DNA of 64,000 nt from Streptomyces sp. NBC_00306 (GTDB lineage Bacteria > Actinomycetota > Actinomycetes > Streptomycetales > Streptomycetaceae). Made by a program: the position numbers and the translations under genes. This document shows, one piece after another, positions 30,592-39,440 of the stretch. The notes beneath the pieces are model-generated. The model ran no database searches and was not told the DNA's origin. It saw only the letters and a list, made by a program, of their open reading frames with translations. The stretch spans positions 5,580,001-5,644,000 of the forward strand of contig NZ_CP108032.1 in NCBI RefSeq assembly GCF_036169555.1, read 5' to 3'. Each line of letters begins with the position of its first letter. Position 1 is the first letter of the stretch.

Positions 30592-31821
30592 TCAGGGATT
30601 TCCCGTCCGGGAACCGCTCGTGACCAGGGCGAATGTCTGCTGCGCGATCTCCAGCTCCTCATCCGTCGGGACCACGGCCACCGCGACCCGCCCCTCGGAC
30701 GCCGAAATAATCCGTGCCTCGTCGGAACGGACGGCGTTCCGCTCACGGTCGAGCGTCAGACCGAATCCCTCCATACCTGCCATGGCAGCCTCCCGCACCG
30801 GCGCCGCGTTCTCCCCGACCCCCGCCGTGAACGCGATCGCGTCCACCCGGCCGAGCACCGCGAAGTACGCGCCGATGTACTTCCTCAGACGATGGATGTA
30901 GATGTCGAAGGCGAGTTGCGCCCGCTCGTCCCCCTCGTCGATCCGGCGGCGGATCTCCCGCATGTCGTTGTCACCGCAGAGCCCCACCAGACCGCTCTTC
31001 TTGTTGAGCAGCTCGTCGATCTCGTCCGCCGACATCTCCGCGACTCGCATCAGATGGAAGGTGACCGCGGGGTCGATGTCACCGGAGCGGGTGCCCATGA
31101 CCAGCCCCTCCAAAGGCGTCAGCCCCATCGAGGTGTCCACGCACCGGCCGCCGGCGACCGCCGAGGCGGACGCGCCGTTGCCCAGATGCAGCACGATGAC
31201 GTTCACCTCGGACGGCTCCTTGCCCAGCAGCTCCGCCGTCCTGCGCGAGACGTACGCGTGAGAGGTGCCGTGGAAGCCGTAGCGGCGGATGCGGTGGGCG
31301 TCCGCCGTCTCCACGTCGATGGCGTAGCGGGCCGCCGCCTCCGGCATCGTGGTGTGGAAGGCCGTGTCGAAGACCGCCACCTGCGGCAGATCGGGACGCA
31401 GCGCCTGTGCCGTACGGATGCCGATGATGTTCGCCGGATTGTGCAGCGGCGCCACCGGAACGAGCCGCTCCACCTCCGCCAGCACGTCGTCGTCGATCAC
31501 CGTCGGCTCGGTGAACCGCAGACCGCCGTGCACCACGCGGTGGCCGATCGCCGCCAGCTCGGGGGAGTCGAGCCCGAGACCGTCGGACGCCAGCTCGTCG
31601 GCGACCGCCTTCAGCGCCGCGCCGTGATCCGCGATGGGACCGGTGCGCTCGCGCTTCTCGCCGCCGACGAGCGGGGTGTGGACGAGCCGGGACGTCTCCT
31701 CGCCGATCCGTTCCACCAGTCCGGCGGCCAGCCGCGAACCGTCGTGCATGTCGAGCAACTGGTACTTCACCGACGACGAGCCGGAGTTGAGGACGAGGAC
31801 GCGGGTCGCGGTCACAGTCAC
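30592..31821 (-). CDS. ackA: Acetate kinase
   Basis: A 409-residue ASKHA-fold enzyme making ATP and acetate from acetyl phosphate. Motifs: VLVLNSGSSSVKYQL, the substrate loop GHRVVHGGLRF, FDTAFHTTMPE, RRYGFHGTSHAYVS, HLGNGASASAV and GVGENAAPVRE. The GTG at 31821 is chosen for AGAAGG 5 bp upstream; an in-frame ATG at 31848 forms an ATGA overlap with the pta stop and is the alternative (418 residues). It follows pta directly, and the pair forms the reversible acetyl-CoA/acetate pathway. pyk lies downstream on the same strand but has its own promoter candidate. Confidence 0.95.
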   Translation of the reverse strand: MTVTATRVLVLNSGSSSVKYQLLDMHDGSRLAAGLVERIGEETSRLVHTPLVGGEKRERTGPIADHGAALKAVADELASDGLGLDSPELAAIGHRVVHGGLRFTEPTVIDDDVLAEVERLVPVAPLHNPANIIGIRTAQALRPDLPQVAVFDTAFHTTMPEAAARYAIDVETADAHRIRRYGFHGTSHAYVSRRTAELLGKEPSEVNVIVLHLGNGASASAVAGGRCVDTSMGLTPLEGLVMGTRSGDIDPAVTFHLMRVAEMSADEIDELLNKKSGLVGLCGDNDMREIRRRIDEGDERAQLAFDIYIHRLRKYIGAYFAVLGRVDAIAFTAGVGENAAPVREAAMAGMEGFGLTLDRERNAVRSDEARIISASEGRVAVAVVPTDEELEIAQQTFALVTSGSRTGNP

Positions 31822-31844
31822 GGAGCCTTCTGTGCGGGGGGCGG

Positions 31845-33974
31845 TCATACGGATGCGGGGCGGCCGGCCGGCGCGTCCGGCTCGCTCGGGGCGGGCTGCG
31901 CGGACGGCACGGGCTGGGCCTGGATGGCCGTGATGGCCACCGTGTTCACGATGTCGCTGACGAGCGCGCCCCGCGACAGGTCGTTGACGGGCTTGCGCAG
32001 ACCCTGGAGCACCGGTCCGACGGCCACGGCGCCGGCCGAACGCTGCACGGCCTTGTAGGTGTTGTTGCCCGTGTTGAGGTCCGGGAAGATCAGCACCGTC
32101 GCCTGGCCCGCCACCTCGGAGTCCGGCAGCTTCGTCGCCGCGACGGACGGCTCGACGGCCGCGTCGTACTGGATCGGGCCCTCGATCCTCAGCTCGGGCC
32201 GGCGTTCCCGCACCAGCTTGGTCGCCTCGCGCACCTTGTCCACGTCCGCCCCGGAGCCGGAGGTGCCCGTCGAGTACGACAGCATCGCGATCCGCGGGTC
32301 GACGCCGAAACGGGCCGCCGTCGCCGCCGACTGGACCGCGATGTCCGCGAGCTGTTCGGCGTCCGGGTCCGGGTTGACCGCGCAGTCCCCGTACACGAGC
32401 ACCCGGTCGGCGAGGCACATGAAGAAGACGGACGAGACGATCGACGCTTCGGGCTTCGTCTTGATGATCTCGAAGGCCGGGCGGATGGTGGCGGCGGTGG
32501 AGTGCACCGAGCCCGAGACCATGCCGTCGGCCAGGCCCTCCTGCACCATCAGCGTGCCGAAGTAGTTCACGTCCGCGACGACGTCGTGCGCCAGCTCCAC
32601 CGTCACGCCGCGATGGGCACGCAGTTCGGCGTACCGCTCGGCGAAGGGCTGGCGGAGCTCGGAGGTGACCGGGTCGATCAGCTGGGTCGAGCTGAGGTCG
32701 ATGCCCAGGTCGGCGGCCTTCTTGCGGATCACCTCCGTGTCACCGAGGAGGGTCAGGTCGCAGACGTCCCGGCGGATCAGGACGTCGGCCGCGCGCAGCA
32801 CGCGCTCCTCGGCGCCCTCCGGCAGCACCACCCGGCGGCGGTCCGCGCGCGCCTGCTCCAGCAGTTCGTGCTCGAACATCATCGGTGTGACATGGCCGCT
32901 GCGCGCCACCGCGAGCCGGGCCAGCAGTTCACTGGTGTCGACATGACGCTCGAACAGGCCGAGTGCCGTCTCCGCCTTGCGGGGCGTGGAGGCGTTCAAC
33001 TTGCCTTCCAGCGCGAACAGTTCGGCGGCGGTGGGGAAACTGTTGCCGGCGACCGACACCACCGGGGTGCCGGGCGCGAGCCGGGAGGCGAGGGTGAGGA
33101 CCGCGTCGCTGGGCCGCTCGTTGAGGGTGAGCAGCAGGCCGGCGATGGGCGGGGTACCGGCGGAGTGGGCGGCCAGCGCGCCCACCACCAGATCGGCACG
33201 GTCTCCGGGGGTCACCACCATGCAGCCGGGCGTCAGGGCGTTCAGGAAGTTCGGCAGCATCGCGCCGCCGAAGACGAAGTCGAGTGCGTCGCGCGCGAGC
33301 CCCGCGTCGTCGCCGAGCAGCACCGTGCCGCCGAGCGCGGAGGTGATCTGGGCGACGGTCGGCGCGGCGAGCGCCGGTTCGTCGGGCAGGACGTAGCAGG
33401 GGACGGGCAGGCGGGCCGCCAGTCGTTCGGCGATCTCCGCGCGCTCTTCCGGGGCGACCCGGTTGACGGCCACGGCGAGGACGTCGCAGCCCAGGGCCTC
33501 GTACGCGCGGTGGGCATTGCGCGTCTCGGCCCGTACGGACTCGGCGCTCTGGCCCTTGCCGCCGACGACCGCGATCACCGAGGCGCCGAACTCGTTGGCG
33601 AGCCGTGCGTTGATGGCGAGCTCGTCGGGGAGCTGGGTGGCCGCGAAGTCGGTGCCGAGGACGAGGACGACCTCGTACTCCCGCGCGACCCGGTGGAAGC
33701 GCTCGACGAGCTCGGAGACCAGCTCGTCGGTACCCCGCTCGGCCTGGAGGGCGGAGGCCTCGTGATAGTCCATGCCGTACACGGTCGCCGGGTCCTGCGA
33801 CAGCCGGTAACGGGCCCGCAGCAGGTCGAACAGCCGGTCCGGGCCGTCGTGCAGCAGCGGGCGGAATACACCCACCCGGTCCACCTGGCGGGTGAGGAGT
33901 TCCATGACTCCCAGCTCGACGACCTGCCGGCCGTCCCCGCGGTCGATCCCGGTCACGTACACGCTGCGCGTCAC
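31845..33974 (-). CDS. pta: Phosphate acetyltransferase (three-domain type)
   Basis: A 709-residue enzyme converting acetyl-CoA and phosphate to acetyl phosphate. It has an N-terminal BioD-like P-loop-fold domain (1 to about 220), a DRTGG-type middle domain (about 220-340) and the catalytic PTA_PTB domain (about 380-700: MMFEHELLEQARADRRRVVLPEGAEERVLRAAD; YSTGTSGSG; GQATVLIFPDLNTGN). The N-terminal nucleotide loop reads VTGIDRGDGRQVVELG, lacking the GKS/T of Walker A, so nucleotide binding is doubtful there. The GTG at 33974 has GGGAGAG upstream; the ATG at 33992 is possible. It forms an operon with ackA. Confidence 0.94.
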   Translation of the reverse strand: MTRSVYVTGIDRGDGRQVVELGVMELLTRQVDRVGVFRPLLHDGPDRLFDLLRARYRLSQDPATVYGMDYHEASALQAERGTDELVSELVERFHRVAREYEVVLVLGTDFAATQLPDELAINARLANEFGASVIAVVGGKGQSAESVRAETRNAHRAYEALGCDVLAVAVNRVAPEERAEIAERLAARLPVPCYVLPDEPALAAPTVAQITSALGGTVLLGDDAGLARDALDFVFGGAMLPNFLNALTPGCMVVTPGDRADLVVGALAAHSAGTPPIAGLLLTLNERPSDAVLTLASRLAPGTPVVSVAGNSFPTAAELFALEGKLNASTPRKAETALGLFERHVDTSELLARLAVARSGHVTPMMFEHELLEQARADRRRVVLPEGAEERVLRAADVLIRRDVCDLTLLGDTEVIRKKAADLGIDLSSTQLIDPVTSELRQPFAERYAELRAHRGVTVELAHDVVADVNYFGTLMVQEGLADGMVSGSVHSTAATIRPAFEIIKTKPEASIVSSVFFMCLADRVLVYGDCAVNPDPDAEQLADIAVQSAATAARFGVDPRIAMLSYSTGTSGSGADVDKVREATKLVRERRPELRIEGPIQYDAAVEPSVAATKLPDSEVAGQATVLIFPDLNTGNNTYKAVQRSAGAVAVGPVLQGLRKPVNDLSRGALVSDIVNTVAITAIQAQPVPSAQPAPSEPDAPAGRPASV

Positions 33975-34068
33975 GCGTGCTCTCCCGTCCATGCTCTCTG
34001 GGGTGCGAAAAGGTCGGTACGAAGAAGGTGGTACGTACAAAAAAACCGCTGAGGGCGGCCTTTCCCTC

Positions 34069-34097
34069 TTGACAATACCTCCGTGGATGGTTAGGGC
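34069..34097 (+). promoter_or_regulatory. Candidate pfkA promoter
   Basis: A consensus TTGACA (34069-34074) is followed after 17 bp by TAGGGC (34092-34097), a poor -10. It lies in the 271-bp spacer (33975-34245) between divergent pta and pfkA; a run of seven A residues at 34039-34045 is the only other notable feature there. Confidence 0.4.
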
Positions 34098-34245
34098 GCC
34101 CGGCGGACCGGGGGCGGTCGGAGGCGTCCTCGGCGAGGGCCGTACGCCGTGCCTCGGAGCAGCCGGGAGCGCGGGTTCTCCCCTGTCCGTGGAACAATCG
34201 AACGTGGGCTCACCTGTACCACTGACGAGCAGGAGACACAGCACG

Positions 34246-35271
34246 ATGCGCATCGGAGTGCTCACCGCAGGGGGCGACTGCCCCGGACTGAACGCTGTGA
34301 TCCGGTCGGTCGTGCACCGTGCCCTCACCTTCCACGGCGACGAAGTCATCGGCTTCGAGGACGGATTCAAGGGGCTCCTGGACGGCCACTACCGGCCGCT
34401 CGACCTCAACGCGGTCAGCGGCATCCTCGCCAGAGGCGGCACGATCCTCGGCTCCGCCCGTCTGGAGCGCGGCCGGCTCGCCGAAGCCTGCGAGAACGCA
34501 CCGGAGTTGGCCCGGCAGCACGGCATCGACGCGCTCATCCCGATCGGCGGCGAAGGCACGCTCACCGCGTCCCGGATGCTCGCCGACGGCGGTATGCCCG
34601 TCGTCGGTGTGCCGAAGACGATCGACAACGACATCTCCGCCACCGACCGCACGTTCGGCTTCGACACCGCCGTGATGGTCGCCACCGAGGCCATCGACCG
34701 CCTCAAGACGACCGCCGAGTCGCACCAGCGGGTGATGGTCGTCGAGGTGATGGGCCGGCACGCCGGCTGGATCGCCCTGGAATCGGGCATGGCGGGCGGC
34801 GCCCACGGCATCTGCCTGCCGGAGCGGCCGTTCCAGATCGAGGACCTGGTGAAGATGGTCGAGGAGCGGTTCTCGCGGGGGAAGAAGTTCGCGGTCATCT
34901 GCGTCGCCGAAGGAGCGCACCCGGCCGAGGGCTCGATGGCCTACGGCAAGGGCGAGATCGACCAGTACGGCCACGAGCGCTTCCAGGGCATCGGCAACCG
35001 CCTCGCCGCGGAGCTGGAGCACCGGCTCGGCAAGGAGGCCAAGCCGGTCATCCTGGGCCACGTCCAGCGCGGCGGAACCCCGACGGCGTACGACCGGGTG
35101 CTCGCGACCCGCTTCGGCTGGCACGCGGTGGAGGCGGCACATCGCGGCGAGTACGGCATGATGACGGCGCTGCGCGGCACCGAGGTGAAGATGGTCCCGC
35201 TGGCGGAGGCGGTGACCCGCCTCAAGACGGTCCCGGCGAACCGGATGCACGAGGCGGAGTCGGTGTTCTGA
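34246..35271 (+). CDS. pfkA: ATP-dependent 6-phosphofructokinase
   Basis: A 341-residue enzyme phosphorylating fructose 6-phosphate. GVLTAGGDCPGLNAVIR is the nucleotide loop; PIGGEGTLTAS keeps Gly at the position that is Asp in PPi-dependent enzymes, indicating ATP use; VPKTIDNDI contains the catalytic Asp; MGRHAGWIA and GHVQRGGTPTAYDR bind the sugar phosphate. GGAGACACAGCACG precedes the ATG. It is divergent from pta-ackA and near pyk, so the two control points of glycolysis sit within 7 kb. S. coelicolor carries several pfkA genes and this position matches one of them from memory. Confidence 0.94.
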   Translation: MRIGVLTAGGDCPGLNAVIRSVVHRALTFHGDEVIGFEDGFKGLLDGHYRPLDLNAVSGILARGGTILGSARLERGRLAEACENAPELARQHGIDALIPIGGEGTLTASRMLADGGMPVVGVPKTIDNDISATDRTFGFDTAVMVATEAIDRLKTTAESHQRVMVVEVMGRHAGWIALESGMAGGAHGICLPERPFQIEDLVKMVEERFSRGKKFAVICVAEGAHPAEGSMAYGKGEIDQYGHERFQGIGNRLAAELEHRLGKEAKPVILGHVQRGGTPTAYDRVLATRFGWHAVEAAHRGEYGMMTALRGTEVKMVPLAEAVTRLKTVPANRMHEAESVF

Positions 35272-35331
35272 CCGGCGGGGTGTCGGTCATTGCGGTGGCG
35301 GGCGGGACCCCACTCCCGGGCGCTTCCCTAT

Positions 35332-35371
35332 CCGGACGACCGGACGACCGGACGACCGGACGGCCGGACGA
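35332..35371 (+). repeat. Five tandem copies of the 8-mer CCGGACGA
   Basis: Five head-to-tail octamers (one copy ends GG) fill 35332-35371, in the gap between convergent pfkA and the XRE-type gene. It is a microsatellite-like tract with no obvious coding or terminator role. Confidence 0.85.
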
Positions 35372-35382
35372 CCGGGTACGGC

Positions 35383-36060
35383 TCAGCTCCGGGCCAGGTC
35401 CCAGAAGTGGTCGGCTATCCGGTCCAGGAACTCGCGGCCCGCGCTGCCCGTGTCCTCCGTCGTCGAGCCCCAGCTGAGCGTCGCCACCATCCGCGACTGG
35501 TAGGCGGCGTGGAGCTCCTCCAGTACCGCTTCGAGCTGGGGCCGTTCCAGCGGGACCAGTTTGGAGACCGGGCGGACATACGCCTGCCAGCGTGCCGCGA
35601 CCGCGCTGCGCAGCAGCTCCGCGAGGTCCTCCTCGCGGCCGGTCGCGATCAGCAGTTCGCGCGGGCCGAGTTGCAGGGCCTCGGCGAGCGCGGCCGTCTG
35701 GCGTTCGGTGCCGCGCCAGCGGCCCGACTCCTCCATGCGCAGATAGCTGTCCGCGTCCACGCCGAGGCGTCGCGCCAGATCGGCCGGTGCGTACCCGTGC
35801 GCCAGCCGGTGCTCGCGCAGGCTGGAGGCCTCGGTGAGCAGGTCGTGCGGTGCGCACCACAACACCCCTGCCAGCGCGCCCAGTTCGCGGGCATCCGGGG
35901 CGAGCAGCCCGCGCTCCCAGGAGACCACCGTGTCCGGTGAGACCTGGAGCCCGTACTGGGCGCGGAGGCCGTACGCGACATGGCCGGGGGCCATGCCGAG
36001 GGCTTCGCGCAGCCGTCGGGCGGCGGGGGCGTTGAACGGGGGCGTGGGAGCGTGGTGCAC
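35383..36060 (-). CDS. XRE-family helix-turn-helix regulator
   Basis: A 225-residue protein with two HTH-like segments: about 13-60 (ARRLREALGMAPGHVAYGLRAQYGLQVSPDTVVSWERGLLAPDARELGALAGVL) and about 80-125 (REHRLAHGYAPADLARRLGVDADSYLRMEESGRWRGTERQTAALAEAL). A helical C-terminal part follows (SKLVPLERPQLEAVLEELHAAYQSRMVATLSWG). The first codon is GTG at 36060. It converges on pfkA. An inverted repeat TACCA-CT-TGGTA at 36147-36158 in its upstream region is a possible site. Target genes are unknown. Confidence 0.86.
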   Translation of the reverse strand: MHHAPTPPFNAPAARRLREALGMAPGHVAYGLRAQYGLQVSPDTVVSWERGLLAPDARELGALAGVLWCAPHDLLTEASSLREHRLAHGYAPADLARRLGVDADSYLRMEESGRWRGTERQTAALAEALQLGPRELLIATGREEDLAELLRSAVAARWQAYVRPVSKLVPLERPQLEAVLEELHAAYQSRMVATLSWGSTTEDTGSAGREFLDRIADHFWDLARS

Positions 36061-36146
36061 GCGGCAACGCTAGAGGCCGGTGGGGCGTCGCGACTACGGT
36101 GCGTTCACCCAACGCCACCTGTCGTAGGAACGTCCGAGCTGATCGC

Positions 36147-36158
36147 TACCACTTGGTA
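36147..36158. promoter_or_regulatory. TACCA-CT-TGGTA inverted repeat
   Basis: A 5-bp-armed dyad lies in the 140-bp spacer upstream of the XRE-type gene and downstream of the ABC operon. It shares TACCA/TGGTA half-sites with the dyad at 20793-20809. Confidence 0.3.
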
Positions 36159-36200
36159 ACGTGCAGTGATCGCCACCGGCGAAGACGGCTGTGGCGGCGG

Positions 36201-37025
36201 TCAGCCCTTGACCGCGCCGCCCAGTGCGAAGCCGCCCCCCAGCCGGCGCGAGATCAGGACGTACAGCACCAGCACCGGTGCCGAGTACAGGATCGAGAAC
36301 GCAGCCAGCTGGCCGTAGATCACCGAACCGTAGTTGCCGAAGAAGGTGAAGATCGAGACCGAGGCCGGCATCTGATCCGGCGTCAGGATCAGCATGAACG
36401 GAACGAAGAAGTTTCCCCAGAGCTGGATGAAGGTGTAGATCGTCACCACGGTCAGGCCAGGCCCCATCAGGGGCAGGACGACCCGGGACAGTGTCTGGAG
36501 GTTCGAGGCGCCGTCCGTCCAGGCCGCCTCCTCCAGGACCATCGGGACACCGTCCATGAAGTTCTTCATCAGCCAGATGGAGAAGGGCAGTTGGGACGTG
36601 GCGAGGAACAGCCCCGTGCCGTACATCGTGTCGATCAGATTGACCTGCACGAACAGGCCGTAGACCGGCACCATCACCGCGGTGATCGGCAGACACGTGG
36701 TGAACAGGATCGTCAGCAGGAACGGGCGGTTGAAGCGCGAGCGGTGCCGGGAGAGCGGATACGCCGCGAGCGCCGCGCACACCACCGTCAGCAGCGTCGC
36801 CCCGCCGCACAGCAGCAGACTGTTCAGCATCGGCGTGAACGTGATCTCGTCGGTGAGCACCGCGTCGAAGTTGTCCCCGGTGAGCGACGACGGAACCCGC
36901 ACCCGCAGGTCCGCGTTCGCGTCCACGGACGACAGCAGGAGCCACACCAGCGGGAGGGCGAACGCGGCAGCGGTCACCAGCAGTGCGGCGTTGGCGGCGA
37001 GCCGGGCGCGGGTGGACCGGCGCAT
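36201..37025 (-). CDS. Sugar ABC transporter permease (MalG type)
   Basis: A 274-residue inner-membrane permease with six predicted helices and the EAA loop in the penultimate cytoplasmic region (MVLEEAAWTDGASNLQTLSRVVLPLMGPGL), which docks the ATPase. It starts MRRSTRARLAANAALLVTAAAFALPLVWLLLSS. The ATG shares one base with the stop of the preceding permease (TGATG). It is the last gene of a binding-protein/permease/permease operon of the CUT1 carbohydrate class. No ATPase gene is adjacent, so a shared MsiK-like ATPase is expected. Confidence 0.92.
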   Translation of the reverse strand: MRRSTRARLAANAALLVTAAAFALPLVWLLLSSVDANADLRVRVPSSLTGDNFDAVLTDEITFTPMLNSLLLCGGATLLTVVCAALAAYPLSRHRSRFNRPFLLTILFTTCLPITAVMVPVYGLFVQVNLIDTMYGTGLFLATSQLPFSIWLMKNFMDGVPMVLEEAAWTDGASNLQTLSRVVLPLMGPGLTVVTIYTFIQLWGNFFVPFMLILTPDQMPASVSIFTFFGNYGSVIYGQLAAFSILYSAPVLVLYVLISRRLGGGFALGGAVKG

Positions 37026-37891
37026 CACACCTCCACCTTCATCAGACGCAGATAAACGATCGAGAACAGCGAGCCCACCAGCAGAAGCAGCAGGGCCACC
37101 GCGGTGCCGTAGCCGATCAGGCTCTTGAGGAAGGCCTGGTCGTACATGAACACTGGCAGCGTCTGGCTCCGGTTGCCCGGCCCGCCCCGGGTCATCGCCC
37201 AGATCAGCCCGAAGACGGAGAGCGTCGAGAGCGTGTTCAGCATCAGATTGGTGCCGATGGAACGGCGGATCATCGGCAGGGTGATGTGCCAGACCCGCCG
37301 CGGCCCGCTCGCCCCGTCGACCTCGGCGGCCTCGACGACGTCCCGCGGGATCTCGGAGAGCGCCGCCGAGTAGATCAGCATCGAGAACGCGGTGCCGCGC
37401 CAGACGTTGGCGAAGGACACGGCGAGGATGGGCAGGGTGAATAGCCAGTTCTGGGACGGCAGATGGAGCCAGTCGAGCAGGGCGTTCAGCGTCCCCTCCC
37501 GGCGGAAGAACGTGTACAGCAGGAACGCGGCGACGATCTCCGGCAGCACCCAGGCGGTGATCACCAGCGTGCCGGTGACGGTTCTGACCGGGCGCGACGC
37601 GGCCCGCATCAGGCCGGCCAGCGCCAGACCCAGGGTGTTCTGCCCCACCACCGCCGAGACGAAGGTGAAGACCAGGGTGAGCCAGACGGCGTTGCGGAAG
37701 TCGTCGTCCGCGAAGGCCCGGCGGAAGTTGTCCAGGCCCACGAAGTCGGCACCCGAGGCACCGGTCAACTGGGTGTCGGTGAAGGCGATCCAGACGCAGT
37801 AGCCGATCGGACCGGCCAGGAAGAGCAGCAGCAGGAGGGTGGCGGGGGCGATGGGCAGCCACCGCCACACCCCTCCTCTCGTCGTGCTCAC
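37025..37891 (-). CDS. Sugar ABC transporter permease (MalF type)
   Basis: A 288-residue permease with six helices (LPIAPATLLLLLFLAGPIGYCVWIAF at the N-terminus) and the EAA motif region DVVEAAEVDGASGPRRVWHITLPMIRRSI. The GTG start overlaps the binding-protein stop (GTGA), and its own stop touches the next permease. CUT1-type heterodimeric channel partner of the protein encoded at 36201. Substrate not predictable from the permeases. Confidence 0.92.
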   Translation of the reverse strand: MSTTRGGVWRWLPIAPATLLLLLFLAGPIGYCVWIAFTDTQLTGASGADFVGLDNFRRAFADDDFRNAVWLTLVFTFVSAVVGQNTLGLALAGLMRAASRPVRTVTGTLVITAWVLPEIVAAFLLYTFFRREGTLNALLDWLHLPSQNWLFTLPILAVSFANVWRGTAFSMLIYSAALSEIPRDVVEAAEVDGASGPRRVWHITLPMIRRSIGTNLMLNTLSTLSVFGLIWAMTRGGPGNRSQTLPVFMYDQAFLKSLIGYGTAVALLLLLVGSLFSIVYLRLMKVEV

Positions 37892-39255
37892 CTGCTGATG
37901 ACCGCGCCGTCGACGGCGGTCTTCAGCTGCTCGTCGTACGCCTTCGCCGCCTCCGCGGCCGAGGCGTCACCCGTCGTCACCTTCTCCATGGCCTCACCGA
38001 TGGCGGTGGAGACCTGCGGATAGACGGGCAGCGCCGGACGGTAGTGCGTGTACTGCACGAGCCCGGTGAAGAACTCGATGCCCGGCATGGACTTCAGATA
38101 CTTCGGGTCGGCCGCCACGTCCTTGCGTACGGCGATCTGCGCGGCCACCACGCACCACTGCGTCGCGTTCTCGGCCGTCTGGAGCGTCTTGATGAACTCG
38201 AAGGCCAGATCGGCGTTGTCCGCCTTCTGCGGGATCGACCATGCCCAGCCGCCGGACATGGACACCTTGCCGGGCGCCTGTCCGTTCTGGGTGGGCATCG
38301 GGGTCTGGGCGAGGTCCTTGCTCCAGTCCGGCCACTCCTTGGGTCCCTTGTTGATCCAGTTCTGGCCCATCCAGGAGCCGTCGAGCGAGATCGCGAGCTT
38401 GCCCTCGGGGAACCACTCGGTGGCGACCCGCGTGCCGACGTTGGGGTCGAGCGCGTCGGAGACGTCGGGGCCGAGCTTCTCCGCGTAGACCGTGCGGACG
38501 AAGTCGAGCGAGTCCCGGAAGCCCTTGGTGCCGGTGACCCACTTCTTGGCCGATTCGTCGTAGAGCGGATCGGCCCCGGTGCCGTACAGCAGCATCTCGA
38601 AGCCCTGCATCACGGCCGCCTCGCCGGGCCCCTTGCCGGTGTAGACGTTCAGCGGGATGACGCCGGGGACCTTCTGCTTGACGGTGCGGGCCGCGTCCAG
38701 GACCTCGGCCCAGTTCTTCGGCTGCCAGTCGGCCGGCAGACCCGCCTTGGCGAAGATCGCCTTGTTGAACCAGAGGCCGCGGGTGTCGGTGCCGTCCGGG
38801 ATACCGTACGTCTTGCCGTCCTCGGCCTTGGCCGCAGCCTTCGCCGTGTCGACGAACTGGCCCCACTGGTCCCACTGAGGCAGATAGGAGTCCAGCGGCT
38901 TCAAGTACCCGGCCTTGATGTCCGAGTTGATGCGAAAGGTGTCCTCGTAGACCAGGTCGGGCGCGGTCTTGGGGGAACGCATCATCTGCTGCGCCTTGGT
39001 GGCGTAGTCGTTGTCCGGGGCCTGGATCGGGACGAGTTCGACCTTCTTGCCCGGGTGCTCCTTCTCGAACTGCTTCTTCGCCGCTTCGAGATGCTGGTCC
39101 TTGAAGCGGATCTTGTTGTCCGTCGAGCGGTTGTAGACGACCTTCACGGTGTCGGGGTCGCTGCCCGAACCGTTGCCGCAGGCGGTGAGCGTCGCCGCGG
39201 CGAGAGCGGTGACGGCGGTGACGAGGATCAGTGGGGCGTTGGGGCGCACGGGCAC
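37888..39255 (-). CDS. ABC transporter sugar-binding lipoprotein
   Basis: A 455-residue extracytoplasmic solute-binding protein, family 1. The signal MPVRPNAPLILVTAVTALAAATLTAC ends in a lipobox with lipidated Cys26, followed by a flexible GNGSGSD. The mature part has SBP features (VVYNRSTDNKIRFKDQHLEAAKKQFEKEHPGKKVELVPIQ; DGTDTRGLWFNKAIFAKAGLPADW; SMSGGWAWSIPQKADNADLAFEFIKTL). The GTG at 39255 has AGAGGAGGTC just upstream. First gene of the transporter operon; the upstream spacer carries a CGTTG-N7-CAACG dyad. Substrate is probably an oligosaccharide. Confidence 0.93.
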   Translation of the reverse strand: MPVRPNAPLILVTAVTALAAATLTACGNGSGSDPDTVKVVYNRSTDNKIRFKDQHLEAAKKQFEKEHPGKKVELVPIQAPDNDYATKAQQMMRSPKTAPDLVYEDTFRINSDIKAGYLKPLDSYLPQWDQWGQFVDTAKAAAKAEDGKTYGIPDGTDTRGLWFNKAIFAKAGLPADWQPKNWAEVLDAARTVKQKVPGVIPLNVYTGKGPGEAAVMQGFEMLLYGTGADPLYDESAKKWVTGTKGFRDSLDFVRTVYAEKLGPDVSDALDPNVGTRVATEWFPEGKLAISLDGSWMGQNWINKGPKEWPDWSKDLAQTPMPTQNGQAPGKVSMSGGWAWSIPQKADNADLAFEFIKTLQTAENATQWCVVAAQIAVRKDVAADPKYLKSMPGIEFFTGLVQYTHYRPALPVYPQVSTAIGEAMEKVTTGDASAAEAAKAYDEQLKTAVDGAVISR

Positions 39256-39353
39256 GACCTCCTCTGAGCCGGAGTCCGGGCCGAGGGCCCAGGGGGCTGC
39301 CGTGACCGTAGGACCGGCTCGCTGACAAGGTCAATGCCCGTGCAGAGCAAGGT

Positions 39354-39370
39354 CGTTGAACGGTGCAACG
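39354..39370. promoter_or_regulatory. CGTTG-N7-CAACG dyad upstream of the ABC operon
   Basis: Perfect 5-bp arms around a 7-nt centre lie about 100 bp upstream of the binding-protein start, in the spacer next to the epoxide hydrolase stop. Possible regulator site; no LacI gene is adjacent. Confidence 0.3.
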
Positions 39371-39440
39371 ATGTGTGCTTTGCGTGGGTACGGCCGCCGT
39401 CACCGGGTGGCGGGTCGGGCGGCCGTGCGCAACGGTGTCG

